DNA from: Cycas panzhihuaensis
Lineage: Eukaryota; Cycadophyta
Direction of reading: 5' to 3'
NCBI GenBank assembly: GCA_023213395.1
Contig: CM041465.1
Span: 170,321,741 to 170,385,740, forward strand
DNA length: 64,000 bases
A program made the position numbers and the translations under genes. Numbering within the stretch: the first letter of the stretch is position 1; each line of letters starts with the position of its first letter. Shown piece after piece: positions 11,410-21,629 of the stretch. The notes under the pieces were generated by a model. It did not search any database. It saw only the letters and a program-made list of their open reading frames with translations, and had not been told where the DNA came from.

Positions 11410-11553
11410 ATCAACATATTCATCATGGCAGAAAGGTTGAAATTACATAGCTACCAACAAACTGGAATTACCTTCTTTGTTGAGGAGGTCTGGGCAAAGA
11501 AGTCTGCAATCTTATTCGTCGTTCCTTTCTTGTATTTTACCACGATGTGAAAG

Positions 11554-12012
11554 CTAGCGTAAATAGGACATCCACTTCATGTGCACGGCTCTTTGCAATT
11601 TAGACTGAGTCTGCAAGAATTGCAAAGGCTTGTGGTCGGTGTGGATGACCACTTCTTTTCCCAACAAATAGGGTCTCCAATGCTTCACTGCTTGGTGCAA
11701 TGCATAGGACTCTTTATCGTAAGTTGGGTAATTCATGACAGCTCCATTGAATGTCTCTGAATGGTATGCTATCAGTTTTCCTTCTTGCTTCAATACTGCT
11801 CCCATGGCATAGCCTGAAGCATCAGTCTCCAATTTAAAAGGCTTCTGTAGTGAAGGTAAAGCTAACACTGGTGCCTCACAGATTTTCTGCTTCAAAAGCT
11901 TGAAAGCTTTTTCTTGTTCCAAGAGTTCTTGAATCTGCTTCTTAATCTCTTCATTCTCCAAAACTGAGTTTCGGTAGAGACTAAGATTCGGCAAAGGTGA
12001 ATCAGCAACCAT
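11554..12012 (-). pseudogene. Element L: RT start fused to RNase H by an internal deletion
   Basis: Residues 1-33 match the start of a gypsy RT (LPNLSLYRNSVLENEEIKKQ). At residue 33-34 (about 11911-11914) the sequence jumps to EKAFKLLKQKICEAPVLALP, which is the RT-RNase H connection. The RT fingers and palm, including the YxDD box, are missing in frame, roughly 200 residues. RNase H is well kept, with Asp in ETDASGYAMG, Glu in YDKESYAL and Asp in HTDHKPLQF. A stop at 11554-11556 followed by a frame change ends it; the other frame continues VVKYKKGTTNKIAD. Without the RT palm the element cannot copy itself. Confidence 0.9.
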
Positions 12013-12060
12013 CTGGATTTCATGTTCAATTGCCCTTTTAGGGGGCAGCCCTTTCGGCTC

Positions 12061-12480
12061 TTAGAATACATCACTGTACTTATTCTTTAGACCTTCAATC
12101 TGCTGCACTTGCTTCCTATCCAGTGCCTGTATTGAGGACTCTGCTTGCTCGTTTTCTTCCACCTTTGGCTTTATCATCAGCAGCACAAACTTCCTACAAG
12201 CATTAATTAATCTTTTCGCTTGTTGGGAAGATATGAGAGAAATTTTCTTCTGTGGTTTTGATGCATTGATCAGATATGATCTCCCGTCCTTGATGAGTCG
12301 AATCTTTCTCAGCCTCCTGTGGTGAACTCCATCTCTATCATAGAGATATGGGCTGCCAAACACGACTTGACAAACATCCAAAGGGACTACTTCACATTCA
12401 ACTTCATCAATGAACTTTTCAGAAATTGCAAATTTAAACTTATATTGGTGAGTAACCTGCAACTCTGAATCTTTTTGCAA
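12061..12480 (-). pseudogene. Element L: protease C-terminal part and protease-RT linker
   Basis: Reads HQYKFKFAISEKFIDEVECE, then VVPLDVCQVVFGSPYLYDRD and a linker rich in Lys ending NKYSDVF. VVPL..C.VV.G.PYL.D is the retropepsin C-terminal (flap and ILG-like) part in this gypsy family. It is in the same frame as the blocks before and after. It is bounded by a stop at 12481-12483 on the N side (Trp position) and a TAA at 12061-12063 on the C side, after which EPKGLPPKRAIEHEI continues into RT. Confidence 0.85.
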
Positions 12481-12951
12481 CTATCCAAGAGGATATGGTT
12501 TTGGATGTGCATGCATCTTTAATCCCAGTTTCTTTACCAATGCTTCTGAGATTAAATTCTTTTGGCTTCCTCCATCAAAGATGGCATCAACCATGCTTTG
12601 CTTCACTTGGATTCTTACCATGAAGAGCTCCTCTCTAATCTCTGGATCAACTTGCTGAGGGTTGTCTCCAGGCTCCGCATTAGCCATGAGCATCAGCTTC
12701 TCATCGGCTTCTTCAATGCTGCCAACATTTTCATCACCTACAGAGTTGAGTAAAGTTTTACCTTCAGTCTTAACTTTACCTTTCCCCTTGTTCTTGGGCC
12801 TTTTCTCTGGGTGTAGGAACCAATAGTCTTCTACGCTGTGACCCGCTCGCTTGCAATGAGTACAAGTGATTTTGATTTGGGTGGTATTAGCTTGTTTCAT
12901 CTTGCCAAAACCTCTAATGGATTGTTGTCCAACTTTACCTGGAAACTTCAT
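12481..12951 (-). pseudogene. Element L: zinc knuckle and protease N-terminal part
   Basis: A zinc knuckle reads CTHCKRAGHSVEDYW, CX2CX4HX4 with the last Cys replaced by Tyr. After an acidic linker comes the protease active-site region, FDGGSQKNLISEALVKKLGL, in which the usual DSG/DTG triad is DGG. The frame is open for 157 codons and ends at a TAG where the family has Trp in PYPLGW. Upstream, about 12960-13180, the gag continues in shifted frames with DKANKKAIAIEKRN. Confidence 0.9.
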
Positions 12952-13186
12952 TCCTCGGGCAGGTTTGTTGCTACCTTCTGGAGGTGCAAACCTTTTCCTT
13001 TCGGCATAAACCTTCTTATTCCTCTTTTCTATGGCAATTGCCTTCTTGTTGGCTTTGTCGAGCGATTTGACTTCAAATAGTTGAAGTTCTTCTTTGAATA
13101 TCTTTGGTGCGATCCTCTAATATATTTCAAGATCATGTCTTTACCCGATAAAGAGATGCCCAACACAACGACTTGCTTATACGAAA

Positions 13187-13834
13187 TTACATTGTGTAAT
13201 CTTGGACATTTTGGCCTCTTTCACATCGGTAATATTGCCATCTAATCCTCTGTTGCTCTTCATATCCAATAGGATAGAATTGCTTCTTTATGAGGATTTT
13301 AAACTGTTGCCAAGTGATTTCATTTACATTATGGGATTTAATGTATGCATTCCACCAAACTAATGCATGTTTAAATAATTTTAACTTAGCAAAAGTTATT
13401 TTCTGCTGGTTTTTATACCCATAAATGGAGAAATAAGTCTCTAGTTGGTCTAGCCAATTATCCAATTTTTCAGCATCCAACATTCCATCATAGATGGACA
13501 ATTCAAGTTTTGCCTCTACCTTGAATGGATATGTGAATACTGCTAGATTTTCATCTTCTTCATCATTTTCTTGTCGGTTTTCTACCAACTCTTCATTCAT
13601 CTCCTCTTTCATCGGTTCTTCTTCTTCCTTCTTTACGCCTTTGGCTGTTGGAGAAGAAGTTGCAACTAGCTGTGCCACAAGCTGGGTTAGCCTGTCGAGG
13701 TTCTGCTCCATTTTTACGAATCTTTCCTCCATCTTCTGCTCCAGATCAGCCATCTTCCTTCGCTGTTTTCTTTCTCTCTCTAGAGGCTCAGTTAGAGGTT
13801 CACCCGTTAACAGATATTGGTATCTAGTTTTCAT
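13187..13834 (-). pseudogene. gag: Element L: gag (capsid) N-terminal 215 residues
   Basis: Starts at Met 13834, about 100 bp inside the primer site, the usual place for gag. Residues 20-60 are a charged coiled coil (MADLEQKMEERFVKMEQNLD). Residues 60-100 are an acidic linker. From about residue 105 the Retrotrans_gag domain is clear: KLDNWLDQLETYFSIYGY, KLKLFKHALVWWNAYI and WQQFKILIKKQFYPIGYEEQ. The frame ends at a TAA at 13187-13189 inside the QNVQDYTM motif, and homology resumes in other frames. It would assemble the virus-like particle. Confidence 0.9.
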
Positions 13835-13930
13835 AAAACTACCAACAATGAAAGCAAGAAGTTTTTTTTTCCTTTTCTTTTCTTTCTTTTTCTTTAAAAT
13901 CCCTAAATTCCCAAGGGTTTCAAGAAACTA

Positions 13931-13942
13931 GCTTTGATACCA
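13931..13942 (-). other. Primer-binding site of element L
   Basis: Minus-strand TGGTATCAAAGC matches the initiator tRNA-Met primer-site consensus TGGTATCAGAGC at 11 of 12 bases and lies 7 bases from the LTR end at 13950. Confidence 0.9.
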
Positions 13943-13949
13943 AAAATAT

Positions 13950-15165
13950 TGATCTGAATCTTGAATGGGAAAGTGAAAACTTTAACCAATTGAAACAAAA
14001 TCCAGAACAATATACATATTATTAAATATAATTTAAAATTTCTAGAATTTTCTTACAAAAACCCCTTTGTTTGTGCTCTGTTGAGCATACAATGGACTGC
14101 TGCAACGTTTTGGGAGAGAGAGAATGAGAGCTGGGCGCTTCTTGAGCTGCTGCTCATTTGCTGGAACCTCCATCTCGAAGTCTGCGAAGCCGTTTTTGGT
14201 TTTCTGTACCAAAAACCTCGTTTTTGGTGAGGAAGACTGGCTAGCGTCTCTTCTGGGACTGCTGTACTTTACTATCTTCTCTTCTGGACTACGGCTGCGA
14301 TTTTCTAGGCTCCTTCCAGATCCCCGCAACAAGTTTCTTCTACTGCGTTTTCCGTCTTTTATCTCCCAACGCAGATTTTACTCTTGGAGTCGTTCTCTTT
14401 CCAGAAAATGATTTTTCTTGGAGATTTCTTGAATCTTTCTCTGTCTTTGCATCTAGAATCATGGCGTCCTCTCTTTCGTGTCAAGAATCTCTGTCTTGAT
14501 CCCCCAGATTCCTCTCTCGAATTTCGCTTAAAAGCGTTTCCATTTGAGAGAGTTATTCCCGTTTTCGCTTTCTCCGTTTTCTAATGGTTTTCAAAACGGT
14601 TTAGAAAATCTTGGGAAAATCCATTTATTTTAGAGTTTTCCCTCTTTGAATGAGTAGAGGACACGTGTGTGCACCTTCTCCTCAAATTTCGTACAGTTCT
14701 GGATTTGAGCCGCCAAAACCATTCCGTTTTATTATTTTCTGTTTTTTGACTTCTGCAGTAGTAGCCATAGCATCGATGTGACTCTGTAGCACTCGATGGC
14801 AGTAGCAGCTCTGTAGCAGCTCCGTAGCAGCCTATAGCAGCTCTGTAGCAGCTCCGTAGCAGCCCATAGCAGCTCTGTAGCAACCGTAGCACTTGCGTAA
14901 CACCTTGGTAGCGCCTTGGTAGCAATTATAGCACCTTAATAGCACCTTGGTAGCAGTTGTAGCACTTTAATAGCAGCTCGGTAGCAGTTATAGCACCTTT
15001 TTACACTTGTAGAAATACAATGTTTTTACATTTTTAAACTTTTTAAAGGCATATTTCTACTAAATGGAGACTATTAAGCCTTTTTAAGGCAATTTCCTAC
15101 TACATAAAGACCATTTACATGAAAAATAAAGTATTTGGAGCATTTTAAAGATCTGAAACGGATCA
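13950..15165 (-). repeat. 5' LTR of gypsy element L, with a 32-bp internal repeat
   Basis: 1216 bp, TG...CA. At 14804-14835 and 14836-14867 it carries two near-identical 32-bp units (agcagctctgtagcagctcc...), plus a partial third to about 14880. The 3' LTR lacks this clean array and has a different gtag-rich stretch there. Since both LTRs are identical at insertion, this tract changed afterwards. Confidence 0.95.
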
Positions 15166-15170
15166 ATATG

Positions 15171-16986
15171 TCCTTCAAAAAATCAAAACAATATTGAAAA
15201 ATAATTAAGAACCCTTTTATTTAGTCATTAGTTACATATTTATTTCCATGTAACCATCCTCTATGGCTCTAAGTGCTAGAATGCATTTTAACACTTTATT
15301 CAATATAATTAAATACAAATTAAATATTATAAATAAATAATTATTTTTAAAAATAATTCCAACAACACTCGAAATAGTGTTTTTAATTACATTTTGATAT
15401 ACAACAATTTCAATGTTTAAATCAAATCCATTCATCTAATCAACTAATTTGATTGGGCAAACTATATATTTTCTATAGGTGTCAATGATCCAAGTTACAC
15501 CTCATATCATCTTTGTAAAATGTGGTGTTATAATGATTTTTCTTCTTTAATGCATTTAATGTCCAAGAACCACCCTTAATTTCAAGCCCATCATACATTT
15601 AATTTGCATTCTTCAACAACAATAGTGACAATGAGAATACTCTCTATTTGGTGGTTAACATATAGTGTTTGTTTAGACTACTCACATCTTTGATGGCACC
15701 CTTACTTTGCAAAGTCTATACCCACTATTTTTGCAATCTTTGCCCAAGTTTGATAAAGCTTTATGTGTCACTAAATAACCCTCTTTTTAGTGTATTCACC
15801 CTAGTGCATTTATGAATAGTAGTTCCTTGCCCATCTTATCTACACATTCACCAACTTAGATCTTCATTATAGTTAAACCCATGTCTATTGGGTTTTGTAT
15901 TTATGTTTATGGTCTATGTGTAGGGATAAACTCCTAATGATAGGTGTAGTGATTTCTTTCAATTAGGCATTCATTTGCTATGGCATGTACATCTTCAAAA
16001 GGGCGATGACTGATATGGGTGACTCATAATAGCAAGAATGACATATAATAGTATGCAAATATTTTGGCAGATGGTTCTAAAAAGTGACCCAATAAATTAA
16101 ATTCTTTATCAAATAAACCATACTTCTCATCATTCACTTAGCAACGATGATTATTTTGATAGGAAAATCTACATATGATTCAAACATTTGTAACACAAAG
16201 CCAACAACATTCTTCCTCATACTTCACTTAAGAGAGAATGATAATGATTCTTCATCTAAAATGTCAAAATGAATAATAGATATACTCAGGTGTGTAAACT
16301 TGATCACACTTATCGATTGAATACCTAACACACTACTAGTTTTCTTTGATAACCTAAATTGTCAGCAAACCATAAGCATGCTTGTGATCTATAATACTAT
16401 GGGATTCATTCAGTTCATAGGGCACCCGTCATTCTAATCTGAAATACATCTCCATAAGACAAGAGATTGAAACATTGATGGCAATATTATAAAATAAAAA
16501 ATTCACATTTCATACATACCTTCAAACCCTCATATGTCTAAACATTTAAATACTTTCATCAATTGGATACCCTTAACATATTACTTGTAGAACTCTTCAA
16601 AGCCATCAAAACACATTACATGTTTATCTTTTAACTAATATAATACTGGCTTTAATCACTCTTTATTTTACTCTCATAGGGTTGTCAATCCTGCTTGGGC
16701 AATCTCTTTTTGTGAATATACTCCATAACCCTACATGTTATATATAGGGATCCCACTTGAATATTAACTATCCACAATAAAAATAAATAATATTTCTACC
16801 AATTTTTAATGTGCCTCTTCAACATCTTTAGCTTGCCCCATTCTATAGTCATATCTTCTCAACATAACCTTTTTAGAATTATTGATTGAAGTTTCCTTCA
16901 TGAGGTCTCTTTAATCTTGTAAACTAAACCTTATCTTACTCTAATTTGCTTCATAAGATCGATCACACTACCCTACTTTGATATTG
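15171..16986 (-). other. Internal region of element E, 5' part
   Basis: Low-complexity AT-rich DNA between the L duplication and E's primer site. A 67-codon minus-strand frame at 15232-15435 shows no recognisable motif. I see no gene. Confidence 0.4.
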
Positions 16987-17196
16987 TATTGAAATATAAT
17001 AGAACAACTTTGATACCATGTTGAAATATGGTATTAATGGACATATGAGTATAGAATGAAACACATATACATGAGGTGATAAAAGATATAAATAATAAAT
17101 GAATAAAAGAATTAAGTATGTACAAACACATAAAATAATAAAGCTTGTAGAAAATGATCATCTCTAATTATTGCATTAAGTATGAATACATACTTA
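16987..17196 (-). repeat. 5' LTR of element E, U5 half, with one 32-bp primer-site unit
   Basis: 16987-17018 is a 32-bp unit which on the minus strand starts TGGTATCAAAGTTG and ends TATATTTCAATA. The LTR core starts at 17019 (TGTTGAAATATGG). A primer site (CAATATCAAAGTAG) follows on the internal side. The LTR is cut at 17192-17196 (ACTTA) by F and resumes at 19506. Confidence 0.7.
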
Positions 17197-19500
17197 TGTT
17201 GGATAATGTTAATGCATATAAATATATAATTAATATAAATTAATGTGGTTATCCTTTAATGTATACTAAGGGGTCATAGTGTGCATACGTTTTCATTGTA
17301 ATTAGGCATTAGTTGACTAAGTGGCTCCTATAATGTGATTGAACAACTAGGTGGTGATATGTACTATATATTTGTGTTGGTTTAGCATAATATAATTGAA
17401 AGTGATAATTTCCTATAAGTATATTATATTATGTGTTCGTATACATTCTTTTATTTATTGTGCATATGCATATATTTATTTCATAGTTTTGTTAGTTCTT
17501 AGACTTATGTATGGGCATTTAGTTTCTATGAATGGTATTAGAGTATGTTTTGTTCACCCATATTTTTTTCAATTAGTCTCAAAGCTAAGGTTTTAGTTCT
17601 ATGGTGAGCATATCAAAGTTTTAGTCCAAGTTTATTTTTGACCCAAGTTAGGTTGTAAGACTATGAGTATATCCACCTATCAAGGATTTATTCTAAACTT
17701 ATTTTAAGAATGCCTATTTATGACCAATGAAGAGGGTAGTTTATATATTTGGAAGGTGAAGTTCTATTGTAAGTTGTTGATGGTTTTGAACCGTAGTTAT
17801 GCAGGGCACTTGGAAACATGTTAGTGTCATGAGCCTAAAACATGTTGGTGCCCATGCGATATAAATCCAGATTGAAGCATAGGTATTATGGTTATCTCAA
17901 ATCCCATAAAGGTTTATCGCATGTTTAATTTGTTATTAGACTAGTTATTTGCATGTTTTGTTAGTATACATATAGGTGTTATACGTGAGTCCAAGATCAA
18001 GGCTTTAGATATAGGCATGATCACCCTTTGAAGCCAGTGTTGTGGTAGATTGGCCATGATTTTTCCCTTTGTCATGAAGTGGTACCATGATTGAAGAGGG
18101 TTTTATAGCATGTTGAGAGCGATAGATAATTCATTGGCATGTGTAAAGAAAACTAGCATATTTGGGGCTTGGTGCAGATCTTATTGATACATTGAGAGCC
18201 TATACGTGAAAAGGCATGGTTGGTAAGTTGTGTATGTGTAATAAGAAGCAAGTTATTAGGGTTTATTGGACACATCACCCCATCAACAAGTTAAAGGATT
18301 TATTGGTGATTATTTGATGGTAAAATATTATGTAAATCTTAATTCACTCCCCTATTTCTAATCTATAATAGAGATAGATAAGGTTTATGATGGAAAATTG
18401 ATAGATATAAGTTGTGGACAAACATGATAGGCTACTGTGAGATCTATAGTAGTGTACCAGTAAAGCAGTAAAGATGCATTAAATTATTGTTGAATAATTA
18501 GTGAAGTTTGTTAATCCCCTAATTTAGTCACATGGGTGTGTGATCGGGGGCCAAAACATAAAGGTAATTTTTAAATTTTTGAGTTTTTTTTCACTGAAGG
18601 TGTACTTATGCTTATAAAAATGGTCATAACTCCATCATACAACATCAAAATTGAGTGTCCTCAGTTGCATTATAAAGCTAACTAGTAGGGATTTCCAACA
18701 ATTAGTCACATGATATGCTTTGAAATTTTTTCAAGGTGGTTTTAATGGTATAAGGTTTGGACATTGAGTTGACAAGGTATTAAAACGAAGCCTAAGATCA
18801 AAAAAAGAGATGTTTTGTCATATGGTTCTACTTGGATAACCATTTTTGTATGTTTATTCCATGGTGCAAGGGATGGGACTAAGGGTTTTCAACTAAGTTT
18901 GTCTCCTCAAGGTGTAGGAGAACCGGAAATAAGAGAAGTGGAAGCAAGTAAAGATTACTTAATAGAAAAATGTAAGTGAACCATGTACAAAAATGCCACT
19001 CTATAGTATTGACGGGTATAATAATTGGCTACCCATATGCTTGGGTAGATGTTTAGTTTTTATATAAACACAACATCAAGATTTGAAGTAATTATGTGAT
19101 ATGGTTTAGCATTAAGAGGGGAATGTTGGGTAATGTTAACTCACGTGAATATCTAATTGATGTAAATCAATGTGGTTATCCCTTTAATATGTACTAGGAG
19201 GTCATAATGTACATGTTTCTTCATTGTAATTATTCATTGGTTAACTAAGTGGCTCCTAGAATGTGATTGGACAACTAAGTGGTGATATGTATTATATATA
19301 TACATTGTTTTGGTATAATACAATTGGAAGTGATAATTTCACACAAGTATATTTTGTTAAATATTTGTACTCTTTTTTTTCATTTATCATTTACCTATAT
19401 GCCTTTATTTCATAGTCTTGTTAGGTCTTGGACCTGTGTATGGTCATTTAGTTTCTATGAGTGGTATTAAAGTATGCTTTATTTGCACACATTTCTATCA
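17197..19500 (+). mobile_element. Small non-autonomous LTR element F, 2.3 kb, duplication ACTTA
   Basis: LTRs 17197-17571 (375 bp) and 19124-19500 (377 bp) start TGTTGGATAATGTTAA and TGTTGGGTAATGTTAA and end TTTCA and TATCA. ACTTA occurs at 17192-17196 and 19501-19505. A polypurine tract (gcattaagaggggaa) precedes the right LTR. A primer-site-like sequence (attagtctcaaagc, 17572-17585) follows the left LTR. The 1.55-kb internal part has no retrotransposon coding, so F must have been mobilised by another element's proteins. A second primer-site motif lies inside each LTR, 39 bp before its end. Confidence 0.9.
17533..17571 (+). repeat. Primer-site motif inside the U5 end of F's left LTR
   Basis: TGGTATTAGAGTATG begins at 17533 and the LTR terminus follows 39 bp later. 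The right LTR has the same motif (TGGTATTAAAGTATG, 19462) at the same distance from its end. The duplication ACTTA starts directly after 19500, so the motif is inside the integrated LTR. Confidence 0.85.
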
Positions 19501-19505
19501 ACTTA

Positions 19506-19689
19506 TAGTACATAGTCACCTCATAGTTGTCCAATCACATGAGAAATTTATTATAACCACCACTAAGATGATACATGGATATATGTGCATATGCACATAC
19601 TGTAATAACACTAGTTTAATATTACATAAATGAGTTAGGGGGGCACCTTAACATTAACATTAACCCAACATTAAACATTACTTCTAACA
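19506..19689 (-). repeat. 5' LTR of element E, U3 half
   Basis: Continues E's LTR after F. It aligns with 7712-7893 of the other LTR through atagttgt(c)caatcaca, gatacatggatat and cattacttctaaca. Confidence 0.85.
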
Positions 19690-21629
19690 AAATTTCCCTA
19701 AAGCTAGAGCACATGATAGAAACATTAGAGTAATAGTGGTTCACTTTTCGCTCAATCCCTTAGACTATATCTTACACATAAAACTTTTCTGAAATATAAA
19801 ATCTATGATTTACTATTGTTATGATTTTTTATTCCATGTTGCAATCTGTTAATCATTGTTGCAATATATTTCATAACTTCACACTTTAATCATTTTTTAG
19901 AATAAAATCGAAGATGCCATACCACATATGGATCCTTGCTAGATCAATCTTATTGGACTACCTTACTATGTAGTCTACATATTAATAATCTTACATGTGT
20001 TCACATTTCCTGCTTATCTCAATGGGTTGTATGTTTCATACCATATAATACCCATCAATAATGAGAATGTGAATCCATACGCTATAAGCATTACTTGATT
20101 TACATCCAAGGATGACCAAAGGGGAATCCTCAACCCTTATACACAAAATAACTAGAACATAGGGGTATCCTTGACCCTATCTCAAATTGTAACTTAACAC
20201 AAAATAATTAGAGCATAAGGAATCGTTAACCCTATCTCAAACTATAAATTTTAACACTTATAAATTAGTGTAATGAGATAAAGCAATAATCTCAACATCT
20301 ATTCATGACACAATCTAATTATATCCCTTCAAAAGATAGGAGTGGTCACTACCATAATTATTAATCAATTTGGATAATTGCCTCTAAAACTAGTATTCTA
20401 AGGTTATAGAATTCTTATACAAGCTAATTAATAGAAGCCAAACTTCAAACTGATAAGCCATTATTTCCCAAACTATGAAAAATCTTAAATTAGTTGGTTC
20501 TCAAATCACAAATCTTAAACATAAAACCAAACTACTATTTTGACATCTTTTATCCATACAACAACCTATACTCCTAAATAAAATCAAATTTCTTGATCAA
20601 ATTATTTTCTACTAATCACATAATCAGACTCTAACTCTCTATGTTCCTTGCATTCTCCTAGATCTTCTCCACTTACAATCTATCTTGACTCATTCTCTAT
20701 CTCTTTATTTCTTGTATCTTTGTTATTTAGACTTTTCCTTCTCTTTTATAGAGTCGCTTCATTGCTAATAAATGTCATTAAACCTAGGTGTCAAAATTTT
20801 GAACTATAATAGCTACAAACTACTTTTAGTTATTATTGTTTGAAGTGGTTATTAGTTGACCACTATGTCCAAATTACTAAGAACATCTCTACATAATGTG
20901 TATCTTAATCACCTTTACTTTCCACATGTGCAAGCATATTTATTGTGACTTTAATGAGGCTAGTCCAATGTGATTCATTCATTAATAAGAAAATAACAAG
21001 TTAAACTATGCAAGTTAGTCATTTGCTTATCTTCAGAACCTTTAATGTGGTCATTCAATTATAAATATTCATTCATGAGATTACAAAGAAAATCCTCTCT
21101 GTGTTACCCACACATCATTTCATTTGTAAAATGGCTAAAAGTCCTTTACTCAGAAAATTTGACACATCAATCGACTGAATTTTATACCAAATTGAATCCA
21201 TAAAAATTTCTACATCTATTACCTACTCTCACATTTATATATCCCTTCTATTCCTTCTTCATTAATATCATATGCTCCCTTATTTATACTACTCATCTAA
21301 GTAATCTGATTGGCTTTTGTACTAAGCAAGCCACAACAAAATAACAATTACGTGATTCAAGTTGTTAAAGGACAAGTCCAACACCTTGTAACATGACACA
21401 ATATAGATATGCTAACTACTCTAATGAACTAAAAATAGTGCATACCCTTACCTGGTGGAGCATAGAATAAGCTTCCACCTTACATAAGGTGAGCAAGACA
21501 ATGAAACAAAAAGAATTTATATTCAAGCAACTATGAGATAAAAAGAACTTTATATACATACATGGCATAAGAAGCAACTTGTTCAAGATATAATAGAAGG
21601 TTAAATCAATTTAGGGTTGGGTCCTTACA

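Larger units (their letters stand above)
8758..15165 (-). mobile_element. Ty3/gypsy LTR retrotransposon L, 6.4 kb, duplication ATATG
   Basis: Complete boundaries: duplications ATATG at 8753-8757 and 15166-15170; LTRs 8758-9935 (3') and 13950-15165 (5') with TGATC...GATCA ends; primer site TGGTATCAAAGC (minus, 13931-13942); polypurine tract AAAAAAGGGGAGTTC (minus, 9936-9950). Internal order on the minus strand is gag, zinc knuckle, protease, RT, RNase H, integrase, C-terminal chromodomain-like segment. The order RT-RH-IN defines Ty3/gypsy. The RT core is deleted and stops and frameshifts interrupt every domain, so the copy is dead. Local base composition is visibly less AT-rich than the surroundings. 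Confidence 0.95.
7467..19689 (-). mobile_element. Non-autonomous LTR element E, nested in K and itself hosting L and F
   Basis: E's 3' LTR is 7467-7893 and its 5' LTR is 16987-17196 plus 19506-19689, interrupted by F. Both share TGTTGAAATATG..., ...taaccaccactaag.tgatacatggatat... and ...cattacttctaaca. A polypurine tract (minus GAGGGGG, 7894-7899) flanks the 3' LTR and a primer site (minus CAATATCAAAG, about 16976-16986) flanks the 5' LTR. Flanks AAACT (7462-7466) and AAATT (19690-19694) are a 4/5 target duplication. Net length is about 3.5 kb, and no retrotransposon protein could be recognised inside with confidence. Confidence 0.7.
7101..21629 (-). mobile_element. 5' LTR of gypsy element K, split by element E
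   Basis: The two segments 7101-7466 and 19695-21629 together make about 2.3 kb once E and one duplication copy are removed. In plus orientation the LTR starts TGTCATGACCC and ends GGGTCCTTACA, giving near-inverted ends (TGTnA..GACCC / GGGTC..TnACA) of the TG...CA type. No second copy of this LTR is in the window, so the outer boundary at 21629 rests on terminal symmetry alone. The gag at 5820-6480 on the inner side supports the orientation. Confidence 0.5.
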
